A stretch of DNA of 64,000 nucleotides from Cristatella mucedo (lineage: Eukaryota > Bryozoa > Phylactolaemata > Cristatellidae): assembly GCA_009760855.2 (NCBI GenBank), contig WPIO01000012.1:6011501-6075500 (forward strand). The letters are read 5' to 3'. A program made the position numbers and the translations under genes. A model generated the notes under the pieces. That model worked only from the letters and a program-made list of their open reading frames with translations, was not told the DNA's origin and did no database searches. Below, piece after piece: positions 36,460 through 49,347 of this stretch (its first letter is position 1; each line of letters opens with the position of its first letter).

Positions 36460-36615
36460 ATATGACTATTCGATCGTGCTTTCTTTGCAGCAATTGTAAA
36501 GCATCTAGAAAGAGAGCTCTTAAAAATTATTTATTATTTATTATTCTTGATAAAAAATTAGCTCTCTGAAGGCACTTTATCAAAGTATTATTACAATTAT
36601 TATTACATAGAAAGT
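36460..36615 (+). mobile_element. Solo LINE family I 3' ends, possibly two
   Basis: 'ctttgcagcaattgtaaagc' and 'atctagaaagagagctctt' precede a TTATTATT tail on the plus strand. Immediately after, 'ttagctctctgaaggcactt' and more ATT units look like a second damaged copy. Confidence 0.55.
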
Positions 36616-36747
36616 AGCTAAAAATAGAAACCCTGAGTAAATAGAAAACATGAAACATTGTCTAGTCAAAATTATTATCAATCGAAATAATAACACATAG
36701 CATTTAAGAAGCTTTAATTGGATCCACGGACCAGTAAACCTTCTCAC

Positions 36748-36843
36748 CTAAAGATCTGCACATGACTGACTTTCGGGTCATAGATATTCAATCGAGCACC
36801 ATCATCTAGCAAATGCTGACAGACGGTGATACTTGGAGATTCT
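36748..36843 (-). CDS. UGDH: UGDH exon: 'ESPSI...YDPKV' segment
   Basis: One base completes Arg, then 31 codons and two bases: 'ESPSITVCQHLLDDGARLNI', 'YDPKVSHVQIF'. The acceptor is 'catctgttgcag', the donor TAG/GTGAGA, phase 2. It is reached after a 10.5-kb intron (47297-36844) loaded with LINEs. Confidence 0.94.
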
Positions 36844-37969
36844 CTGCAACAGATGTGAAAACATAGATCAGTCCATGCCTTGATATTCCCTCACAGAAGT
36901 GTTTAGCAAAGAAGTATAATCATACCGCATCAACTAATAAACTTGAAGACAGCCTTGCCACCTGTGAGTTAACTTAAAAAAATCAAGCACAATTTAAGAT
37001 ATAGTTCGGATGGGGTGCATTAAGGGGTCTCGTCTGTGACACGGATAGCCACGGATAACGGCAAATATACAGCATCTTGACCAATAATGGAGAGATACTG
37101 ATCTGAAATGTCAAGTTATTGTGTAAGTTCCTCAGCTGATCTTTCGACTCTGTATATTCAAACTTAGCCGGGCCAGCATGGCACAATACCAACTAATTGG
37201 CTTAAGTAAAAAATGGCACGTGGTAGCTTGCTGAAGTTATCTTGCCCGGGTGCGTTATGCTATTATCTTACTTCAATGAGTTTTACAGTATCACCTACAT
37301 GAAGCATGACGAAAAAGAAACATCAAAGGATAAGCGATACCATGAAAACATGCCTCAAAAACTAACGTGAAACCACTTAGCCAGTTCTTCAATCTTACTG
37401 GCTATCGTGCTAATTTTCCTCCCTGCTGCTTACTACTTTTATTCCTCAGTAGACCCCATATTTCCACCTAAAAAGCCAGCAATAAGCACCAAACGTATAA
37501 AAAGATTATTGCTTTGCAATAGTAAGAGAAGGACATTAATCTGGATAGTTATCTGTACATGGTAGCTGTGCCGATAACAATCAAGAGCCAGGCAAGGCAA
37601 GCCGAGAGCATACTATTGTATTCATGACAACGAGAGGAAGAGCATATAGTTCACCAGCAGTGTAATATACAGATAAGCAGGCTTCTTTTTAACAGGATTT
37701 TTCATTATCTTACTCTCTCCAGACTGCAATATCCTATAAGCAGCAGAAAAGCAGCACGTGTGATGAGATAAACAGCAAAGGGGATAAATGGGGTAAACAG
37801 CAAATATAAATCCTCTCTCCAAAAATAGGTATGTTTCTTATTTTTTCAGCTTCCTCAGCAACTCATTTCACAATTAGGCATTTAGAATGGTCACCACACT
37901 CGTACTTTAATTTTGCCTTGTGACACAAGTCTGTGGTTTTTCCTAAGTATTTTTCGGTAGTGTAAAGTA

Positions 37970-40145
37970 GATCATGTGCGGATGTCATCAATACATGCAG
38001 CAAGTGAGTTGAGAGAATTTGAGGTGCTCAAAGGCTAGGAGGGATCAAAGCAAAGGTTCAACTGAGTGTCATCCACATAGAAGTGAAAGCCTAGATTGTG
38101 CTTGGCAATCACATCAGCAAGAGGGAGAGTATAAACCGTGAAAAGAACCGGACCAAGCACAGAGCCGTGAGGTAACCCATATTTCAGGGGATTATCGGAT
38201 GATCTTTGTCCAGTTGCATCAACACTCTGGAATCTCTCACCGATAGGACCTGAACCATTGCAGAGCAGTGCCAGTGATGCCCAGGCGAGATGAGAGGTGC
38301 TCAAGAAGGACTTGGTGATCGGTAGTATCAAAAGCCGAAAGATCAAGCAAAACAAGCAGAGATACTCTACCCATGTCTGCATTCCTAAGTAGGTCGTTGT
38401 ATATCCTAAGCAATGCTAACTCTGTGGAGTGATTAGCTCTAGAGCCAGACTGTAACTTATTAGCAAGGTGTGAGGTTTCGATGTATGAGTTCAGCTGGTC
38501 CACCACGACCTTGATAGGAATGGTAGAAGGAAGACTGGGCGGTAGTTGCTTAAGTTCTCTTGGTCTAGTGTCGCTTTCTTGAGAAGTGGCCTGACTACAG
38601 CTTTTTTGAAAGGTGCTGGGACATGACCTGAGGCTAATTACATATTAATGATGTTAGTTATGCATGGCAGCAGCAGATCAATGCAACGTAGGAGCAGGAC
38701 AGTGGGAATAGGGTCCAGAGGACTTGTTGTCTTATTTGATTGGGATATGAACTTCAGGACTAGATCACTAGTGACCTGCTTAAATGTAGACATTGAGGTG
38801 CAGCCAGGAATCGGGGAGCAGCATTCTAGTGGGGATGGTGCCATCGCAGGGATAGGTTCCCTGATCTTGTCTATCTTCTGCACAAAGAATCGAGAGAAGC
38901 GATCGGCTAGATCATCACAAGGATCATCAGGTAAGGAGCTAATCTGGGAGCGGTCGAGGAGATGGTTTATCGTCATCAGCATTTTTGGATTGTGCATCTG
39001 TGATTCAACAATGTTTCTATAGAAGCTAGACTTGGCCTTTGCTAGGATCGATTGCTACGACCTACAGTAGTCTTCATATGCATGTCGATGGACAGTCAGT
39101 CCAGATCTTTTGTATGCTTTTTTAAGCTTTCGCTTAGTAGACCTGGCTAGTTTAATGTATGTGGTAAACCATAGGCCGTCTGGGCGGGGGCCCACAGTGC
39201 GCTTGGTCAGAGGTGCAAACTCGTCGAGCGTGTCAGCTAGTGTCGTGTTGTAGCTATCTACCAATGATGACAGATCGGAGGGAGGACTGAGCAGCAGAGG
39301 TGAAGCAGATATTCTCGCACGGACAGCATCGATGCCAAGGGTCTTGAGGTTTCGCGATTCACAGATTATTTTAGAAGAGGTGGTGGGCACACACTTTAGC
39401 TTGAATGAGATCTGCATGTGGTCAGATAAGCAGGATTTGGTCATAATTGGTGATGACAAAGTGCAGTTGTATGAGAGAATCTGGTCGAGTGTGTGACCCT
39501 TGATGTGAGTAGGGCCATGCACATGAGCCACAAGAGACAATGAGTCAGTCAATGCACAAAATTCGGTGCTGAAACCATCAGATAAGTTATCAGAGTGAAC
39601 GTTGAAATCACCCATAACGAGGAAGGATCGATTTCTTGCACACAGAATCGAAATGAGATCGGAGAAATCTGAGATAAAGGAGGATTTGGTACCTGGTAGG
39701 CGATAGACTACTGCCACTATCGGTAGCTTCTTTTCAGATGAGACCAAGACAATTGATTCAAAAGACTGCTTCGAGGGTACTGCAAATGGCTTGAAGTTGA
39801 ATTTCAAGCACACGATAATAGAAACTCCACCTCCAGTTTTGATTGATCTAGAGGTGTGAAAGAACGAGAAACCAGATGGGGTAGCATCTTTTATTGTCGG
39901 GCAGTTCATCGATTTTAGCCAAGTTTCAGTTAGGGCGAGCAGGTCGATACCATTTTCAGAAATAAGGTCGCTTATTACCAGAGGTTTAGTGCACATTGAG
40001 CGAGGATTCCAAAGGCAAGCGTTAAGTCTGGCCGATGGAGTTACAACAGGCCTGATGACCACTAAGTTAGAGAGATTTACAGTGAATTTGAAAAGCTCCG
40101 TGCCTCCAGTTTGTATATTAGGTGGGCATCTAGCCACCTAGCGTC
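37970..40145 (-). mobile_element. LINE family I, longest copy: endonuclease and reverse transcriptase, 3' end missing
   Basis: Minus strand. Frame 40137-39055 (360 codons) holds an AP-type endonuclease: 'NPRSM', 'TETWL' (70-74), 'GGGVSII' (102-108), 'GDFNVH' (176-181), 'THIKGHTLDQI', 'LSDH' (237-240). It ends at a TAG where the copy at 25720 has a Tyr codon. Downstream frames give the linker (38997-38638) and a reverse transcriptase with 'SVLGPVLFTVYTL' and 'FHFYVDDTQL', broken by frameshifts. The copy stops at about 37974, within 'CIDDIRTW', and lacks the C-terminus and tail seen elsewhere. Clade L2/CR1 is judged from these motifs. Confidence 0.85.
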
Positions 40146-42134
40146 AAACGACTTAAATAGCTCAGCTACTGATAGACCGAGAGAATGGATTGGCTATGCT
40201 TGCATGCATTGTCCAATAGCCTTTCATTGCAGCTGACCTCCCAGAAGTCCTGCGGCATTCAGTACTCGTTCACCGGAGGTAGAACAAAGACGGATCATGG
40301 ACCGTGACTATTTTCTAACTAGATGTACATAAGCTAGTCACTGGGACATGCCACAGAAAAAGAATGGTCAGATGAAGGCTAGGCGAATAGCAAGTACTAT
40401 AGCCAGGTGTGTATCGCTGATTATGAACCCAGACAGCAGCCTGTAGTAAAGGTAAAAGAAGATCCGAGCTTAAGTGATATCGAGGTACCTTGAGGGCAAT
40501 ATCGATGCCAACTCAAGGTTATCAGCTCCAAATGCTGAAGAGGGGGTGGTGATGAACAGACTGATGACCCAGAAGTACCCGAAACATCTTCGGCACTGTC
40601 AACCTACTGGTTTAGATGTCGGCCTAAACAAAGCACGAGGTATATAGCTTTCTTTGTTACGGTGGCTCATTGGGTACATTCATTAGGCATGATGGAAGTC
40701 CTTTAGGCAGCATATAAGTTGTGTGTAGCACGACCAATCGTTAGCTATTCCATTGCCAGCGGTCTTGAGGTTGGGTTGCGATAAGTTCAAAAGACTTGGT
40801 TACAGCCAGTCAAGCATTACTGCTGACTTTACAGCACTGACCCAATGTTGAATATGGGGCTCGTGGTTCGACCCGGTCTTGAATGAGGAATACGTTAATT
40901 CGTCAAGGCAGACAACTATTCAACAACGGCAGATCATTTTGCTGAGTGCTCTTCAGTTATTTTATAACACATCAAGTGAACAAAGATGGCTTTTTGCTGG
41001 GGCAGTTCTGTTTCATGAATGCAATGCCCTCCTAGTAAAATGAAATATAATTACAGAGTCTTCCTTATCATTTTAAATGTGCAGCACCAGCTTCATTTCA
41101 TGGGGAACTTCGAAAACTGAGATGATACTTGAAGAAATTAAGATGTTTAGCATTTGGCTGCCTATAGCGCACCAACCATAACAGTTTGAATAATGACACA
41201 ACTGAGCTCCAGATTACTGGCATGCCAAAGTTGACTGCTACAAAAATTTAAGCCTTCTGCGTCTGTAAAAGAAATATGGCCTGCTCAATAGCCTAACAAG
41301 TTTGCATTTTCGTTGCCATCAGGGACCACCTGGTTCGTTTACTAAGGTAGAAGTTAGCCCATAAGGTTATAGAAGCAAACTGACTGCCGGTCAGTCACAA
41401 AGATCTCCGGCATAACTCCTTTGCCAACAGTACTCAGGCATACTCTGCCTCATGTTTACGTGCTCTGTTCAGCCTCGTGATCCTTTTGAAGCTCCACCTT
41501 TTAAGGCTACTATAGGATTCGTGAAACGGTTGAGCACTAAAGACGGAGTGCAAAATTGCATGGTGATACACAGCAAATTGAACTCAAAACAAAATAGTAA
41601 CACGAATAGCCATAAAAGCTAATAAAATCGATCGTTAGCAAACTAGCAGATAGGCGATTTCAGAGTAATACAAATCCATTGACTCATCGCTCATTATTGA
41701 TGCTAGCAGGTAGTGATCGATTCTGTTTTGAAACCTGGAGCCTAGCTCAATGTACAGTTTTGGGTTTATGAGTCACATTAAAAGCAAGCTACTTTTCATA
41801 CTGCCGTTTGTGAAGTCTGTGGTAAAGACAAATGCTCTTTTATATTTGTGGAGCCTACAAGCTAAACACTTTATAAAAGCTAAAGCTGTTGCACGATCTG
41901 TCTCCTTCCATTCACCAACACTGTCAGTCGTAATCATATGTGCACGTTTGAGGGTAATTAGCAAAAGCATTTGCAATCGCGACGGAATAATAAAGATTTA
42001 CGTTAGGAATCTGTTAAAGTCAAGCTGACATGGTCAGATAACAGATCAATAACCCAAAAAAGTGTGCATGTCCACTATCGACCATCTTAACTGCTCTCAA
42101 ATAAGCATATTGCCTTTAAATCCCTACGGCAACT

Positions 42135-42960
42135 TAATAATGATAGTAATAATAACAAGAAAACATGCATAAAAACCATCAGAGAACTAAATCTCTTTTC
42201 AAGAACTTTACATGTGCTGTAATGGAGGCATGCCAATATGGTTGGAGATAACATGCACAGCATCAGTATGCATAAGCACACAAAGAAAAATTCACACAGA
42301 ACCAGCAAATGCTGTGAGGAACAAGCTCGTTTTAAAATTCTGTTGTAAGGTCCTTTATCAGGAAATTGTGCGGTGTTAGTCGGGAGTAAGCTCCAGGCTT
42401 TAGGACCATATGTACTAAAGAAGTGCTCTCCGGAGGATTTGAGGTTGGCTCGATGCATAGCTAAGCAAATTCGAAGAGCTGGTGGTACGATGCCTAGCCT
42501 AAGTGGGAACTAGTTTGGATAGGAATCCGGTAGCCAAAGAATGAAGGAACCTAAAAATGAGAGACAGAACCTTGAAGTCAATATGCTACTTAAAGAAGAG
42601 CAAGTTTAGGTCGGTGAGAAGAAGGTGTGATGTGGGATCTGCAACACTCACGAAAGAAAAGCCTGGTTGCAGACTTTTGTGCTAATGCTCGCCCCGACCA
42701 AGGCCTGGCTGAGGTCTCGATCCCCGAGGCATGTGAAGCACCTGAATAGAGATTTAAGTTCTCATGGGGTGCTATACAAATGAAGAGCCTCATTGCTCAG
42801 GTCAGAAGAGATGCAAGTAGTAAGTTACAGAAGTTGAGACGGGATGTCACAAATGGATGGGCCAACTTGGACGTGGTATCCTTATCTAAGAAGGCCCAAA
42901 TTTCTGCAATATTACGCAGCCGAAAGTAGGTAGACTTGACTGTGGAATAGGTATAGTCTT
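42135..42960 (-). mobile_element. LINE family I degraded copy, split by a SINE-1
   Basis: Minus strand. 3' end at 42135-42215 ('agttctctgatggtttttat' region), 3' UTR, then the ORF2 C-terminus in fragments ('SSGEHFFSTYGPKAWSLLP'). Similarity breaks at about 42683 and resumes at about 42815 ('gtagtaagttacagaagtt'), with SINE-1 between. Confidence 0.7.
42684..42783 (+). mobile_element. SINE-1 copy nested in LINE family I
   Basis: 'aatgctcgccccgaccaagg', 'tgaggtctcgatccccgagg', 'catgtgaagcacctgaatag' and 'gctatacaaatgaa' match the copy at 35756, with a shortened B-box region. Confidence 0.72.
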
Positions 42961-43179
42961 CTAGTGAGAGTTAACCTTCGAAAAGGCTTAGGCAAAGCAT
43001 TTCTTGCTATTTGTCATAGTTAAGATAATATGGATTAAGGAGGCCATTCCATCACTGCCGTTAATGCTAGACTGAAACCTCACATTGCCCTGCTTTTCAT
43101 CTCTCTCCTATTGCAATTTATCAACTAGGATAAGTAACAAACAGATAAGCTCTCAGCTAATCTAAAAACGCCAACGGTC

Positions 43180-43480
43180 ATCCGACAATAGATAATGAGA
43201 CCCTAAGTAACTTTCGTCCGGTCTTCCTTAAGGCAATCTTATCCAAAACACTCACAAGTGGTAGCCCAGCTGCGTTTACATCAGTTTATCCGATCTTGCA
43301 AGAAAGTTCCCATAGGAATTTCGAGCTAACCCTTCCTCATAAACTGTTCTGCTGCATGTTTGCAATGACCTTCTGAACATTCCTGATCTGGACGCAGTCT
43401 ATGAACCGGTTCTCCCAAATCTTAAGCAGCCACTGACACAATTGACCACCAAATCCTTCTGGAATGCTTCTTAACACGTT
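43180..43480 (+). mobile_element. LINE family III reverse transcriptase relic
   Basis: Broken plus-strand matches to the start of the reverse transcriptase ('LSNFRPVFLKAILSKTLTS'-like, then 'ANPSS' and 'TVLLHVCNDLL'-like phrases), joined to a family I copy at about 43490. Confidence 0.4.
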
Positions 43481-43489
43481 TAAGTATCA

Positions 43490-44346
43490 TCTAGGTGTCC
43501 TATTCCAAAGTGACCTTTCATTAGACGACCACATCAGCTCCACAGTCAAGTCTGTCTACTTTCAGCTACATAAAATTGCTAAAATAAATTCGGGCTTGCT
43601 TAGACAGGGATACTACATCTAAATTGGTCCATGCATTTGTAACATCCCGTCTCGACTTCTGTAACTCACTGCTTACTGGTCTGCCGGCCTGTGCAATCAG
43701 GCGCTGACAGCTTGTGAAGAACTCTGCAGCTAGGCTTGTGTGTCGTGAGCGTCACGGCTGCCACATCACACCACTTCTCGCTGACCTGCACCGGCTCCCA
43801 GTCAGGCAACGCATCGACTTTAAGGTTTTGTCACTCACTTTTAGGTCCCTTCCTTCTCTTGCTCAAGCCTACTTATCAGGCCTACTCCCCCACCAGGCTA
43901 AGCATCGCAATACTCGCTTTTTCAAATCGAATAGCGTTTACCTAAACCTCGTACGAATCTCAAATCCTTTGGAGACCATGCCTTTAGTTCCCAAAGCCTG
44001 GAACACACTTCCGACTTGTGTCACAACATCCCCTGACTTGACCACATTTAAAAAAACAACTAAAACGCATCTATTTATCACAGCATTTAGTGGGTCCGTG
44101 TGATTTGTCCTACACGTGCTTGCGGATGCTGACGCTGTGGCTGCTGACGCTGTGCGTGCTGCCACTAACCACACTTTCATGCTGACCCTGAGAATGCCAC
44201 TCCTAACCGTGTTATGCTTGTTGTCATTGAGCATGCTACAACAAACTATTCGATCGTGCTTCCTTTGCAGCAAATGTAAAGTGCCTAGAAAGAGATTGAG
44301 TTCTCTGAGGGTGCTATATCAAATGTATCATTGTTATTATTATTAC
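43490..44346 (+). mobile_element. LINE family I, 5'-truncated copy with ATT tail
   Basis: Plus strand from 'GVLFQSDLSLDDHISSTVKS', through 'NSAARLVCRERHGCHITPLL', 'SLPSLAQAYLSGLLPHQAKH' and 'LITAFSGSV' (stop 44103), to the 3' UTR, 'gtgcctagaaagagattgag' and a TTATTATT tail at about 44346. A frameshift lies near 43715. Confidence 0.82.
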
Positions 44347-44379
44347 CACAATGCTAAACTAGTTCAGCTCCTAATTCAA

Positions 44380-45930
<1,551 letters not shown>

Positions 45931-46519
45931 AGCGATATTGACATGCTATAACCTAAGCTTGACATGAAAGACAGGCCCAGCATGTTGAACATACAATATA
46001 CCCTACGAAAAACACAGCAAATAGATGAAGTGTACAGCTTCCTTAACAAAAAGTCTAGAGTTCATAAGAAACTGTTAGAATCATCCAGCCTGTCACTTCC
46101 GGTGGGCTTGGAAATGCCACCAAGCATGTAGGCATTCCGAAATAGCATGCTAGCAGTAACTGCTAAGTCTTGAGAGTAGTTTATTTGTATTTGCATAGCA
46201 CCCTAAGAGAACTTATGTCAGTAGACAGAAGTCCTCCATACCACTTGGATGAGACATTACACACATTAATCGATAAAGGCTTGCACAAACACACACGGCA
46301 TGCATGACACTGAGCTTCCAAATGCTACAATGGCACTGCCTTGCTGGGTATGTGTAAGAGTCATCAGCCGATGCATGCAGACAGACCGATGTATAAAAGC
46401 CTCTTAAGAAAAGTAAACATGTAGGAGCAGTTGGAGTTCGGTGGCAAGAGCATCTGGAAATCTGTCTCTTCCACACTCTGAGACTAGCCATGCTTATGTG
46501 CATTGCTCATACGTGCACA

Positions 46520-46585
46520 GGTACCAATAATATTGCACTTGATAAAGCGCCCTCAGAGAACTTAATCTCTTTCTAGGCGCTTCCA
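46520..46585 (-). mobile_element. Solo LINE family I 3' end
   Basis: Minus strand: 'aagcgcctagaaagagatta', 'agttctctgagggcgctt' and 'tatcaagtgcaatatt'. Identity to intact family I ends is high, but it breaks off after about 60 bp. Confidence 0.65.
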
Positions 46586-46639
46586 ATGAGATGTCCTGCC
46601 CTCTTCCACCTAGGATATGTCGAACACAGAAGAAGGGAT

Positions 46640-47288
46640 CGGCAGATGGTTTGTAAAAAATTTAACTAGCTCCCTGGTATTGTCTAGGCTACATGTTGCA
46701 ATTCCATTTTGGCCAGGCTACCAAAAAAAGCCATTAGGTCACTGCAGCTGTTCAGTCATGAGTCTTCTTAGCTGAAAGAGCCACGATGGCTCCCGGTTGA
46801 TCATAGGACACTGAATAGAGTTCTTACGATGACCAACAAGGCCCGATATTGCTTGGCTCCCTCATACCTAGCTTAACTGCTGCATCACTTTCAGCCTCAT
46901 CATGCCCTCAGGTCGTGTATGGACAATAAATTAGCTGTTCCATTTTTACACTCTAAGGCCATTGGCGACAGAAGCTTTTGCTCTGCAGGTCCCAGACTGT
47001 GGAACTCACCTCACAATTATAAAGTAACGACAACTACTCTCGTACTGCCGATTGCTACGTCCTTTCCAGCCGTCCAGTGCTGCTACTTCCATGTAACTCA
47101 CTACTTTAACTACCCTCCTGACTCAGCTATGCTTCTCACTTTCTCTTTGTTGTGTGATATGAAGTCTGTTGGCTACCACATGTGTACTGAAAGTCACCCA
47201 GGCTTTGAGTGTGCAAAAGGAAACTCATGCGTAATACCCACTTGTGGGTTTGCAGAGTTACAGATGGCGATATATTACATTAAATTAT
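46640..47288 (+). mobile_element. LINE family II copy ending beside a UGDH splice donor
   Basis: Plus strand, antisense to UGDH. 'MDNKLAVPFLHSKAIGDRS' and 'SAGPRLWNSPHN' match the copy at 20540. The 3' element 'tgcagagttacagatggcg' is followed by 'atatattacattaaatta'. The end falls about 10 bp from the exon 47428-47298. Confidence 0.75.
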
Positions 47289-47297
47289 TATTATTAC

Positions 47298-47428
47298 CTC
47301 GTATCTGCCGTGTCCTTTTTGAATGCAAAACCAAAGATAGCGATCTTCTTGTCTGCTACTGTGTTGAACAAGGAGCGAATGATGCGGCTAGAGAAACGCC
47401 TTTTTTGATAGTCGTTTATATTGGTTAC
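47298..47428 (-). CDS. UGDH: UGDH exon: second Rossmann domain start, human residues 303-345
   Basis: Forty-three codons plus two bases: '[20 protein letters not shown]', then '[20 protein letters not shown]' and 'ADT'. The acceptor is 'ctgttttag'. The donor is GAG/GTAATAATAATAA, made of AAT units, with a family II LINE ending about 10 bp further on. '[10 protein letters not shown]' has Ala where Gly is usual. Confidence 0.95.
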
Positions 47429-47552
47429 CTAAAACAGAGTACCGACAACAAGGCTAGTGACTGCTCCTTGGCTTCGGAAGGGCAAGCAGGTGGAGTGGCA
47501 TACCGCATACACAGACAGGTAGGCAAGAGCAGGTGCTGCCTGTAGCACTAAC

Positions 47553-47647
47553 CTGAGACCAATAAGCAGCCACTTCTGGTAAGTTCAGACACTCGCTTAA
47601 GTAGACTAAGTTGAGAACATCTTTCTGAAAACAGCTCCCTCCGAAGC
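47553..47647 (-). CDS. UGDH: UGDH exon: catalytic cysteine segment
   Basis: The Gly codon is completed across the splice, then '[20 protein letters not shown]' and '[11 protein letters not shown]' follow. It contains the catalytic Cys276 and Asp280 in human numbering. The acceptor is 'catgccag' (weak pyrimidine tract), the donor CAG/GTTAGT, phase 0. The intron before it is 149 bp. Confidence 0.97.
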
Positions 47648-47796
47648 CTGGCATGAAAAAAGAAAAAGCTAGCCAAAACAGCTCAGATAAGAAAGTCACA
47701 TGTACATTCTTGACATTGCCCAACATTGTGCCATTGCTAGATCAATTAATATTCTGCTTGCACCGACATTATAGAGAATGTGCAAAAGATGCTAAC

Positions 47797-47944
47797 CGAT
47801 GCTCGAACGCAGGAAATTTGGACCAATCCGGTTGTCCAGTCCAATGGCATGAGCCACCTCGGCAACGTTAGCCCCTGTCGCCTCGCATACAGCCGAGATT
47901 GCATTGATGCTGGATATCCGCTGAGCAAGAAATGCATTAGCAGC
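47797..47944 (-). CDS. UGDH: UGDH exon: human residues 222-270, central helix
   Basis: Forty-nine codons plus one base. The acceptor 'gtttctttcctag' is followed by '[20 protein letters not shown]', then '[20 protein letters not shown]' and 'GPNFLRSSI'. The GTTAGC donor is at phase 1. This follows the 9.5-kb intron 57483-47945. The Asn224 equivalent is present. Confidence 0.95.
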
Positions 47945-48734
47945 CTAGGAAAGAAACAAGAACTGGGTACGATAAAAAAGAGTATCAAACGGCTGAGCAG
48001 ACAAACGGCATGATCAATTTCAAATGAGCCGGTGAACCTGTTAGCTTACAAATGACTGCCTCAAGCTTTGCTACAGTAAGTCGACCAAACAAAGTGCATT
48101 AGGGACTCAAGATATTTAAAGTATTGCATCTAAAAGGCAACATTATTTACTAGAAAATAAAAGGAAGTGAAAGGCACCCTAACAGAGCAGTTTGTAGTAG
48201 GCCCGTTACTGCACAATGAACGATAGTCAGCAATTAGATCTGTATTACATGAAAAATAGCTATGATTATGGTGCAGCATACAAAATATATTGGGCACATA
48301 ACAAGCAGCATAGATTCATAAAGAATTGCCACTATGAGTACTAGGAACTAATGTGACATGGGGTCATATGGGCATGTTTGCATTAGGTTAGTCATACGAG
48401 TTAGCACCATATAAAGATGGCATCGTGAAATCGTGCTATCAGAGTGAGTCGCCAAGGCAATGGTGTGTAAACAGGTAATCGAGAGATAACAGGTCTATGC
48501 TCTGGTATCAGACTCACTAAGTGTTTGCGTCTCAAGTCAGAGATTCAAGACCATGGTGCTCCTGTTTCAAACTTAACAACAGAGAGCAGGACCTTAAATA
48601 GCAAAATATTTTGTTCGTCATTCCAGTCGTTGCCTCCTCTCGATGCCAAGAGAAGCAGAGAATAAACGTGCTCTGAAGGATAGAGGTGACTGTCAAGAGA
48701 TAGCTAAATGCGATTAGAGAGTAGTAACTGCCGC

Positions 48735-49110
48735 AGCATGCTTGTTGGTCCACACATCTGTGACATCCCGTCTTGACTTCTGTAACTCAATGCTTGCTGG
48801 TCTGTCGGCCTGTGCAATCAGGCGCTTACAGCTGGTGCAAAACTCTGCAGCTAGACTTGCCTGTCGTGAGCTTCGCAGTTGCCACATCACATCACGTCTA
48901 GCTGACCTGTACTGGCTCCCAGTCAAGCAATGCATTGACGTCAAGGTTCTGTCCCTCACTGTTAGGTCCTTTCACTCTTTGGCTCTAGCCTACCTATCAG
49001 ATCTGGTTAGTAGCAGCATGCACAGTGTCAGCATACATAAGCACACCAAGGACGAATCACATGGACCCACTGAATGTTGTGATAAATAGTGTTTCTAGTT
49101 TCTTTAAAAT
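48735..49110. mobile_element. LINE family I fragments in opposite orientations
   Basis: 48735-49010 reads on the plus strand ('TSRLDFCNSMLAGLSACAIR', 'ALAYLSDL'). From about 49012 the sequence is family I 3' UTR in minus orientation ('gcatgcacagtgtcagcata', 'aaggacgaatcacatggacc'), to about 49110. An inversion or two insertions joined tail-first. Confidence 0.6.
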
Positions 49111-49114
49111 GTTG

Positions 49115-49347
49115 ATCCGCTTTGTCTTTTATTTTTTTAAATGCTTTTTTATATGTGGTATGCACGGTATCATGCTAAGACAAATATGCACAAGCAAATA
49201 AGTATCATGCTTAGGCCAGCATACTAAAGCAAACAAGAAGACAATTAGTGAAACCGGTTAGTAGGACCTGTGTCTATTAATATGCACAGGTAAGCATGCA
49301 AAGTGCACCGGAAAATGAAAAAATATTTACTAGAGCAAAAGAAAATC
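49115..49347 (-). mobile_element. Probable LINE family III 3' UTR fragment
   Basis: Minus strand carries the family III phrases 'gcatgcttacctgtgcat' and 'ggtcctactaaccggtttc', and a repeated 'agcatgata' element, as at 21700-21830. No tail motif is preserved. Confidence 0.4.

Larger units (their letters stand above)
34478..36747 (-). other. UGDH intron (2.3 kb)
   Basis: Contains one SINE-1 copy (35756-35895). The rest shows no recognised repeat or coding sequence. Confidence 0.7.

Noticed and set aside
47454-47871. Unspliced 90-codon minus-strand frame and a plus-strand frame over the UGDH catalytic exons
   Set aside because: Only the 95-bp exon inside it is UGDH coding; the remainder is intron or antisense.
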